Below the pieces are notes generated by a model. That model saw only the letters and a program-made list of their open reading frames with translations. It did no database searches and was not told where the DNA came from. Shown in pieces: positions 1-4,753 of a stretch of 6,143 bases of DNA (the first letter of the stretch is position 1; every line of letters begins with the position of its first letter). Made by a program: the position numbers and the translations under genes. Source of the DNA: Hyphomonadaceae bacterium (GTDB lineage: Bacteria; Pseudomonadota; Alphaproteobacteria; Caulobacterales; Aquidulcibacteraceae); assembly GCA_016791325.1 (NCBI GenBank), contig JAEUMU010000118.1, positions 1 to 6,143 of the forward strand, written 5' to 3'.

Positions 1-367
1 TGCGCATCGGCCCGCGCGAGCGTGCGAAGGCGATCCGTTCGCGTACGCTGGCTTCGATTTCCGCCACCGGGTAACGGTTGCGATCGATCAGTTGATTGAG
101 CGTATGGTGTTCGCGCGCGTGGATCGCTTCCTGGGCGACGAAGCCGCGCACATCTTCGGCCAGCTTGCCGCTCACGCTGTTGCGATAATGGCGCACGGCC
201 TCGACGAACATGCGCTCGCCATCGGGAAAGGTGAGTGAAAGCGCGTTGAACACCGCAGTGCCGACAGGATCGCCGCCGAGCCAGTGGCCCTCGCGCGCCG
301 CGGCCACATCGAAGTGGATGTCGCGCGCGGGAATGGCGACGTCGGCTGGGGTGGATTTGGCGGTCAT
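1..367 (-). CDS. Predicted metal-dependent hydrolase (PF10118/COG3687-like), 3' end outside window
   Basis: The first 122 codons are present and the C-terminal part runs off the left edge. The reading starts MTAKSTPADVAIPARDIHFD. It then shows features typical of the PF10118 family: FNALSLTFPDGERMFVEAVR at about residues 40-59 and a helix with QEAIHAREHH at 79-88. Conserved acidic and histidine residues (E52, E56, H60, E80, H83, H87) look like metal ligands in a helical bundle. The ligand assignment is inferred; the family is annotated only as a predicted metal-dependent hydrolase and its substrate is unknown. The ATG at 367-365 is preceded by AGAAGAG (381-375) seven bases upstream, which supports this start. 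The gene diverges from a TetR regulator across about 60 bp containing a palindromic operator, so it is probably the regulator's main target. The family call comes from remembered motif similarity, not a search. Confidence 0.85.
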   Translation of the reverse strand, partial: MTAKSTPADVAIPARDIHFDVAAAREGHWLGGDPVGTAVFNALSLTFPDGERMFVEAVRHYRNSVSGKLAEDVRGFVAQEAIHAREHHTLNQLIDRNRYPVAEIEASVRERIAFARSRGPMR

Positions 368-418
368 GGGCGCACTCTTCTGCACTTGGGCTTGCCCCGA
401 GGCGCAAATTGGCGTTTA

Positions 419-434
419 TTGACAAAAATGTCAA
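419..434. promoter_or_regulatory. Palindromic operator between divergent hydrolase and TetR genes
   Basis: TTGACA (419-424), AAAA (425-428), TGTCAA (429-434): perfect 6-bp inverted arms around a 4-bp spacer, in an AT-rich pocket of otherwise GC-rich DNA. It overlaps the TetR start codon (428-430). Read leftwards, its right arm is a consensus -35 (TTGACA, 434-429), followed after 17 bp by a weak -10-like CAATTT (411-406). Read rightwards, TTGCCC (392-397), a 17-bp gap and TTTATT (415-420) could be the TetR promoter, placing the palindrome across the -10 and start site. TetR-family repressors usually bind such palindromes beside their own gene, so binding by the adjacent regulator and dual repression are inferred. 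Confidence 0.65.
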
Positions 435-1012
435 CAGCGCAAGCCAGCCGCCTCCGCCGCAGCCCCGAGCAGGCGCGCGCCCACATCCTTGCGGCGGCCG
501 AAGCGGTGTTGGTGGAGCGCGGGCCGCTGGCGCTGAAGCTGGCGGATGTGGCGGCGGCGGCTGGTGTCGCCAACGGCACGGTGCTGCATCATTTCGGCGG
601 CATCGATACCCTGCACGCGGCGCTGATGGATCACATGGTCGATCAGTTGGTGGCCGATATTCTCGCCATTTCTTCGCGTGCGCCGCCCGATGCGGTCACG
701 GAGGGGGCGGTGGCGGCGCTGTTCGATGTATTCGAGACGCGCGGCGCCGCGCGCCTGGCGGCCTGGCTGGAGCTCACCGGAGAGTGGCGGCGGCTGACAC
801 GCGTGCGCAAGGCGGTGCGTGATGTAGTGGCGCAGCGCGCGGCGCGTGGCGACGTGGACGCGGCGGAAGCGGAGGATCTCATCCTTGTCGCCGTGATGAT
901 GGCGATGGGGGCGGGGCTGTTCGGGCGCTCGCTGTCGCAATTGGTAGGCAAGCCGGCAGGGCGGGCGCGTGAACTGGCGGCGGCGTTGCTGCGCGCGCAG
1001 CAGGCGGGCTGA
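428..1012 (+). CDS. TetR/AcrR-family transcriptional regulator
   Basis: A protein of 194 residues, normal for TetR regulators. Residues about 12-58 form the N-terminal DNA-binding domain. A first helix (SPEQARAHILAAAEAVLVER) leads into the helix-turn-helix LADVAAAAGVANGTVLHHF, ending in the typical aromatic/His turn before GGIDTLHAAL. The remaining all-helical part would be the ligand-binding and dimerisation domain; the ligand cannot be read from the sequence. The ATG at 428 places the first helix at the usual distance from the N-terminus. The frame is open further upstream to 284, but that stretch lies antisense to the hydrolase gene and is not needed. No Shine-Dalgarno sequence precedes the ATG, and the possible promoter would place the transcript start at or next to it, so the mRNA may be leaderless. 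The gene diverges from the hydrolase, and its TGA directly abuts the dusB ATG, suggesting co-transcription. Confidence 0.88.
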   Translation: MSTAQASRLRRSPEQARAHILAAAEAVLVERGPLALKLADVAAAAGVANGTVLHHFGGIDTLHAALMDHMVDQLVADILAISSRAPPDAVTEGAVAALFDVFETRGAARLAAWLELTGEWRRLTRVRKAVRDVVAQRAARGDVDAAEAEDLILVAVMMAMGAGLFGRSLSQLVGKPAGRARELAAALLRAQQAG

Positions 1013-2038
1013 ATGCGGTTGACACCGCCGCGCGCGGAGGGGAGATCGGCGCCCGTGTTCGATCCTGGCCAAACTCCGCCTCTTGTCGCGCTCGCGCCCA
1101 TGGCGGGCGTGACGGATATCCCGTTCCGCCGGCAGGTGAAGGCGTTCGGCGGCGCCTATTGTGTCTCGGAGATGGTCGCGTCCGAGGAACTGGCGCGCGC
1201 GCGGATGGATATGGTGCGCCGCGCCGCTGGCGCGGGGATCATCACGCCGTTGGTGATTCAACTGGCTGGGCGTGAGCCGCGCTGGATGGGCGAAGGCGCG
1301 CGCATGGCGGCGGACGCAGGCGCCGATGTGATCGATATCAACATGGGTTGCCCCTCCAAGAGCGTCACCTCCGGGCTTTGCGGTTCGGCGCTGATGCGCG
1401 ATCCGGCGCGGGCGCTGCAGCTTATCGAAGCCACCGTGCGTGCGACGACGCTGCCGGTGACGCTGAAGATGCGCCTCGGCTGGGACCACGCGAGCCTCAA
1501 CGCGCCGGAGATCGCCCGCGCCGCCGCGGCCGTTGGCGTGCGCATGATCACGGTGCACGGCCGCACACGCTGCCAATTCTACACCGGCCAGGCCGATTGG
1601 CGCGCCATCGCCGCGGTGACGGAGTCCGTGGATATTCCTGTTATCGCCAATGGCGACATCGCCAGCGCCGAGGATGCGCGGCGCGCCCTTGCGGAGTCCG
1701 GCGCGGCCGGCGTGATGATCGGGCGCGCTGCGCAGGGCAAGCCGTGGCTGGCTGGCGCGATCGAGCGCGCGCTGCACGGCGGCGGTGAAGCGAAAGCGCC
1801 GCCGCTGGTGCAACTGCGCGATTCCCTGCTCGAGCTTTATGAGCATACGCTGGGATTCTACGGCGGCGCGTTGGGCCTGCGCATCGCGCGCAAGCACATT
1901 GCGTGGAGCATAGATGCGGTGTTCGGCCCCCCGGCGCAGGCGCGGCGCAAGTCCATCTGCACGCTGGAGGATCCTGGGCGCGTGCGCGCGGAATTGTGGG
2001 CGCTGTTCGAGGGCGAATGCGCGCGCGCGGCGGCGTAA
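1013..2038 (+). CDS. dusB: tRNA-dihydrouridine synthase, DusB/NifR3 type
   Basis: An FMN-dependent, NADPH-using enzyme that reduces specific uridines in tRNA to dihydrouridine. The 341-residue reading has the complete family signature. LAPMAGVTDIPFRR (27-40) is the FMN-binding start of the TIM barrel, and VSEMVASEEL is at 51-60. DINMGCPSKSV contains the catalytic Cys113. LKMRLGW (151-157) and VHGRTR (181-186) supply the Lys and His that contact flavin or substrate. IANGDI (211-216) and MIGRAAQGKPW (235-245) are the phosphate-binding loops. LRIARKHIAW in the C-terminal helical domain is DusB-like. The ATG immediately follows the TetR stop, with GGCGG five bases upstream. An alternative GTG at 1055 (V15) has a stronger GGAGGGGAG upstream and gives an N-terminus closer to the usual DusB length, so the true product may be 327 residues. 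In many alphaproteobacteria nifR3/dusB precedes ntrBC; here a tRNA gene follows, so this could be a second dus paralogue. Confidence 0.93.
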   Translation: MRLTPPRAEGRSAPVFDPGQTPPLVALAPMAGVTDIPFRRQVKAFGGAYCVSEMVASEELARARMDMVRRAAGAGIITPLVIQLAGREPRWMGEGARMAADAGADVIDINMGCPSKSVTSGLCGSALMRDPARALQLIEATVRATTLPVTLKMRLGWDHASLNAPEIARAAAAVGVRMITVHGRTRCQFYTGQADWRAIAAVTESVDIPVIANGDIASAEDARRALAESGAAGVMIGRAAQGKPWLAGAIERALHGGGEAKAPPLVQLRDSLLELYEHTLGFYGGALGLRIARKHIAWSIDAVFGPPAQARRKSICTLEDPGRVRAELWALFEGECARAAA

Positions 2039-2096
2039 AGCAGCCCGGCCAATTCGGCCCAGGGCCATTTCCTTCCGCCGTGAAATCCAATACGTC

Positions 2097-2121
2097 TTGA
2101 CGGCGCGGCGCCTGCTATCGC
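2097..2121 (+). promoter_or_regulatory. Probable promoter of the tRNA gene (Caulobacter-type housekeeping)
   Basis: TTGACGG (2097-2103), a 10-bp spacer, then GCTATCGC (2114-2121). This fits the known Caulobacter housekeeping pattern (TTGaCgS, N10-14, GCtANaWC) at nearly all positions, with two mismatches in the -10 box. A start site near 2128 would leave a short leader of about 14 nt before the tRNA 5' end at 2142, which is normal for RNase P processing. The tRNA could therefore be expressed independently of dusB. Confidence 0.55.
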
Positions 2122-2141
2122 AGATGCACGGCGCATATTGT

Positions 2142-2214
2142 GGGCCCGTAGCTCAACGGTTAGAGCCGGCCGCTCATAACGGTCTGGTTACAGGTTCGAA
2201 TCCTGTCGGGCCCA
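2142..2214 (+). tRNA. tRNA with CAT anticodon, probably tRNA-Ile2 (lysidine type); alternatively tRNA-Met
   Basis: A full 73-nt cloverleaf folds by hand. The acceptor is GGGCCCG/CGGGCCC, the D stem GCTC/GAGC has an 8-nt loop containing GG, and the anticodon stem is GGCCG/CGGTC with one G-U pair. The anticodon loop CTCATAA carries CAT at 2175-2177, and the T arm is ACAGG-TTCGAAT-CCTGT. The discriminator is A73 and CCA is not encoded (ACG follows), so CCA must be added enzymatically. The anticodon reads AUG unless C34 is converted to lysidine. The C4-G69 and C5-G68 acceptor pairs and overall similarity to bacterial Ile2 tRNAs favour TilS-modified tRNA-Ile2 decoding AUA. It lacks the unpaired 1-72 position expected of an initiator tRNA. 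Annotation programs often label such genes tRNA-Met. Confidence 0.93.
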
Positions 2215-2399
2215 CGCCCTCGCGCGCTAACCTTCTGCAGTGAATTGATAAGGCTCAATGTGGCGGTTCGCGGCGGCGCTAAGGTGTTGTCGTCGCGGCT
2301 ACGCGGCCGGCGGCGCGCCCTGATTTCGCTTTCCATCCCATCCCCCCCCGCACCGGGAAGCTGTCAGGGCGCAGCTGGCGCTCCAACCTCTGATGCCGC

Positions 2400-3002
2400 T
2401 TAGGTCGCGCCGTCGGGTGGGGGTGCGTTCAGGTCTTGGCGTTGCCGGCGCAGGTGCGCCTGATAATTTTCGCCATCGCCATAATCCGCGAAAGCGCCGT
2501 AACGCGGATGCGCGCCCAGCACGCGGCGCGCGTGCTTGATCGGGCACCAATATTGTTCGGTGCGCGCGCCCACTTCGCGGATATAGGCGATGACGCCGTT
2601 CGCATAAGAGCAGTAGGCGCAGTTCAGTTTCTCAAGCGCGTTGAGATAAGGAAGACCGGCGCGATCGAACACCATGTAGCGCCGCCGTTCCACTTGAGGG
2701 ATGCCGTAAACGCGAAAGCAGACGGCCTGATAGATCGAGACCCAAAGATCAATCAGAGCGAACGGGATGATCAGCGAATAGATCACCGGCGCGCTCAGCA
2801 CGAACAGAGGATTGGCGTTGAGGAGATACGGCCCAAGGCTGCGCCGCAATTGGCGATGGCGCCGGGCGACCTCCGCTTCAAACAGAACTTTGCCGCGCTC
2901 CAGGCCGAAGCGCAGGCCGGCGCGCTGCTTGGCGAACTCCGCCTCCAGTTCTTGCTCGAGCGCGTGGATTTTTCGCATCAGCGTTTCCGTCAATTCCGAC
3001 AT
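2400..3002 (-). CDS. Unassigned membrane protein with CxxC / CPxxH cysteine-histidine motif
   Basis: A product of 200 residues that I do not recognise as a named family. Residues 1-58 are charged and helical (MSELTETLMRKIHALEQELE onward), suggesting a coiled coil. Residues about 66-98 form one long hydrophobic stretch (FVLSAPVIYSLIIPFALIDL and beyond), long enough for one membrane span or a tight hairpin. The polar C-terminal half contains LNCAYCSYANG (C128 and C131) and, 21 residues later, ARTEQYWCPIKHA (C153, H157). CxxC plus CPxxH could hold zinc, iron or an iron-sulfur cluster, or the cysteines could be redox active; this is inference. Its well-formed motifs and dense coding suggest a conserved protein. 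The ATG at 3002-3000 has only a weak ribosome site (CCAGG). No signal peptide precedes the coiled coil, so the N-terminus is probably cytoplasmic. It diverges from the beta-CASP nuclease across 158 bp. Confidence 0.8.
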   Translation of the reverse strand: MSELTETLMRKIHALEQELEAEFAKQRAGLRFGLERGKVLFEAEVARRHRQLRRSLGPYLLNANPLFVLSAPVIYSLIIPFALIDLWVSIYQAVCFRVYGIPQVERRRYMVFDRAGLPYLNALEKLNCAYCSYANGVIAYIREVGARTEQYWCPIKHARRVLGAHPRYGAFADYGDGENYQAHLRRQRQDLNAPPPDGAT

Positions 3003-3160
3003 TTGGGCCTGGCTCGTGCTGGGCGCCGGCGGCGCGCTGGCCGGCCAAGTTAGGCGCGGCGACCCGCGTCCGCTTGAGGCGGATCAAATGGGCGCTTGGA
3101 GTCTTGGCTGAGATTGCGCAAGTTCGGGCGTGGCCTGCATTGCTTTGGTGGAGGAACGCC
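3003..3160. promoter_or_regulatory. Divergent intergenic region between membrane protein and beta-CASP genes
   Basis: This 158-bp interval separates two divergent start codons, so it should hold promoters for both genes. I found no convincing pair of promoter hexamers on either strand. The only structured element is a small inverted repeat, TCCGC-TTGAG-GCGGA (3069-3083), which might be a protein-binding site or may be chance in this base composition. Confidence 0.35.
3150..3156 (+). promoter_or_regulatory. Ribosome binding site that fixes the TTG start of the beta-CASP gene
   Basis: GGAGGAA with six bases between GGAGG and TTG (3161-3163). This is the strongest Shine-Dalgarno match near the gene. 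It decides between the internal TTG and the open upstream frame reaching back to 3074. The TTG also places the first beta strand (LQVFGAAG) at the N-terminus, as expected for the fold. Confidence 0.75.
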
Positions 3161-4744
3161 TTGAACGCGCGCTTACAAGTTTTTGGCGCGGCCGGCTGCG
3201 TCACCGGATCGTGCATGCTGCTGAGCACGCCGAAGGCCGCAGTGTTGATCGATTGCGGCATGTTCCAGGGCTCGAAAACGCTGAAGGCGCTCAATTACGG
3301 CGCCTTTCCTTTTGATCTCTCCCGCGTCGACGCGTTGCTGGTCACGCACGCGCACGTGGACCACACTGGTCTCATTCCGAAGCTTGCGCGTGCGGGCTTC
3401 ACCAAGCCGATCTACGCCACGCCCGCCACTATCGCGCTGTGCGGCGTCTTGCTGCCGGATGCAGGCGCGATTCAAGAGATGGAGGTGGAAGCGCTGAACC
3501 GGCGCAATCAGCGCCACGGGCAGAAGGAAGTCTCGCCGATTTACACAAAGGCCGATGCTGAGCAATCTCTGCGCCTGTTCGTGGCGACGCCGCTTGGCGA
3601 TTGGATCGACGTAGCGCCGGGCATGCGCGCGCGTTGGTGGAACGCAGGCCACATTCTGGGCGCAGCTTCCATCGAGATCGAGGTGGAGGGGGCAGGGCCT
3701 TCGCAGAGATTGCTGTTCTCCGGCGATGTCGGCCCGGGCGGGCGCTTGTTCGAGAGCGATCCCGAGGGCCCGGCGGGCGTGGATCATGTCATCCTTGAAA
3801 GCACGTATGGCGATGTGGAGCGGCCCGCGCTCAGCCGGGCCGAGCGCAAAAGTGTGTTTGCCGCGGAAATCATGGCCGCGCACACCGCCGGCGGCCCGCT
3901 GCTTATCCCCGCCTTCGCGGTGGAGCGGACGCAGGAATTGATTGTCGATCTACTTGAGCTCATCGAGGCCAATCAGGCGCCGCCGGGGCCGATTTTTATT
4001 GATTCCCCGCTCGCGGTGCGGGCGTGCGACGTGTTCCTGCGCCATGGCGCCGTCGACGGCGATGCGAAGACGTTCTCCAAGTTGCGGGAATCCGGCTGGC
4101 TGAAGTTCACGGAGGGAGTGGATGAAAGCCGCGCCATTGAGCGCGTGCATGGCTGGCATGTGATCATCGCCGGCAGCGGCATGTGCGACGCGGGCCGCGT
4201 GCGCCATCATCTGAAGCGCCAATTGTGGCGCTCTGAGGCGACTGTGCTGCTGGTCGGATTTCAGGCGCCGGGAACGCTTGGCCGTTTTCTGCAGGAGGGC
4301 AAGACGGCAGTGCGCATTCAGGGCGACGAGATACGGGTGGCCGCGCGCGTGCGCAATCTCGGCGCCTATTCCGGCCATGCTGATGCGCAGGGCTTGGTGC
4401 GCTGGGTTCAGGCGCGCGCGCCGATCAGCGGCGGCGTGTTGCTGACGCACGGAGAGCCGGAAAACGCATCAGGCTTGCGCCGCAGATTGATCGCGTCGAA
4501 CGCTGCGGGCGCGGTTATCGTCGCTGCGCTGGATCAGATGTATGAGCTATCGCCGGGCGCGTTGGCGGTGGCGGAAGCGCCGCAGGCGCCGCGGCTCAAC
4601 CCTGCCGCCGTCGCTTCGTTCGATTGGCACAATGCGCGCTCGGAATTTCTCGCGCAATTGCAGCAGCACCTCGACGCCGCCCCCGATGACGCCGCCCGCG
4701 AGCGCCTGTTGGCGCGGCTGTGCGAGGGGCTGGAGGCGCCGTGA
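3161..4744 (+). CDS. MBL-fold beta-CASP RNase-type nuclease (COG1236/YSH1-like)
   Basis: A complete product of 527 residues from the TTG. It has all signatures of the beta-CASP metallo-beta-lactamase group, zinc-dependent nucleases mostly acting on RNA (CPSF-73 relatives). Motifs in order: LLVTHAHVDHTG with H63, H65, D67, H68; NAGHILGAAS with H164; LLFSGDVG with D189. Then come LESTYGD (E213, beta-CASP motif A position), the beta-CASP insertion with LLIPAFAVERTQEL and IDSPLAVRACDVF, and IIAGSGMCDAGRVRHHLK. AYSGHADAQG (H406) and LLTHGEPENA (H430) are the last metal-ligand motifs. The metal site looks intact, so activity is likely. The last 50 or so residues form a helical, charged tail beyond the core. 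No secretion signal is present, so it should be cytoplasmic. It diverges from the membrane protein and converges on the TIR gene. The substrate, whether mRNA, structured RNA or DNA, is not determined by the sequence. Confidence 0.92.
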   Translation: MNARLQVFGAAGCVTGSCMLLSTPKAAVLIDCGMFQGSKTLKALNYGAFPFDLSRVDALLVTHAHVDHTGLIPKLARAGFTKPIYATPATIALCGVLLPDAGAIQEMEVEALNRRNQRHGQKEVSPIYTKADAEQSLRLFVATPLGDWIDVAPGMRARWWNAGHILGAASIEIEVEGAGPSQRLLFSGDVGPGGRLFESDPEGPAGVDHVILESTYGDVERPALSRAERKSVFAAEIMAAHTAGGPLLIPAFAVERTQELIVDLLELIEANQAPPGPIFIDSPLAVRACDVFLRHGAVDGDAKTFSKLRESGWLKFTEGVDESRAIERVHGWHVIIAGSGMCDAGRVRHHLKRQLWRSEATVLLVGFQAPGTLGRFLQEGKTAVRIQGDEIRVAARVRNLGAYSGHADAQGLVRWVQARAPISGGVLLTHGEPENASGLRRRLIASNAAGAVIVAALDQMYELSPGALAVAEAPQAPRLNPAAVASFDWHNARSEFLAQLQQHLDAAPDDAARERLLARLCEGLEAP

Positions 4745-4753
4745 GCGCACCGT

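Noticed and set aside
431..2068. Long open frame (545 codons) on the minus strand across the TetR and dusB genes
   Set aside because: It is antisense to two clear genes, very rich in Arg/Ala/His/Gln as expected for a mirror frame of GC-rich coding DNA, and shows no family motifs.
2190..2214. tRNA 3' end as an integration (att) site
   Set aside because: I saw no second copy of the tRNA 3' end, no integrase and no change in base composition nearby in this window.
1914..2243. Small plus-strand reading frame ending across the tRNA (GPVAQRLEPAAHNG... type peptide)
   Set aside because: This is the usual spurious translation of a tRNA gene, and its first part overlaps dusB out of frame.
2342..2349. 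Run of eight C between the tRNA and the membrane protein gene
   Set aside because: It lies in non-coding DNA with no paired structure or downstream T run, so it does not support a terminator or a phase-variable gene.
2215..2399. Possible terminators or a small gene in the gap after the tRNA
   Set aside because: Several GC-rich palindromic bits (such as GGCGCGCC) are present, but no stable hairpin followed by T residues on either strand and no small frame with a ribosome site.
2436..3053. Plus-strand open frame opposite the membrane protein
   Set aside because: It overlaps the better-supported minus gene, which has coherent hydrophobic and Cys motifs; the plus reading shows none.
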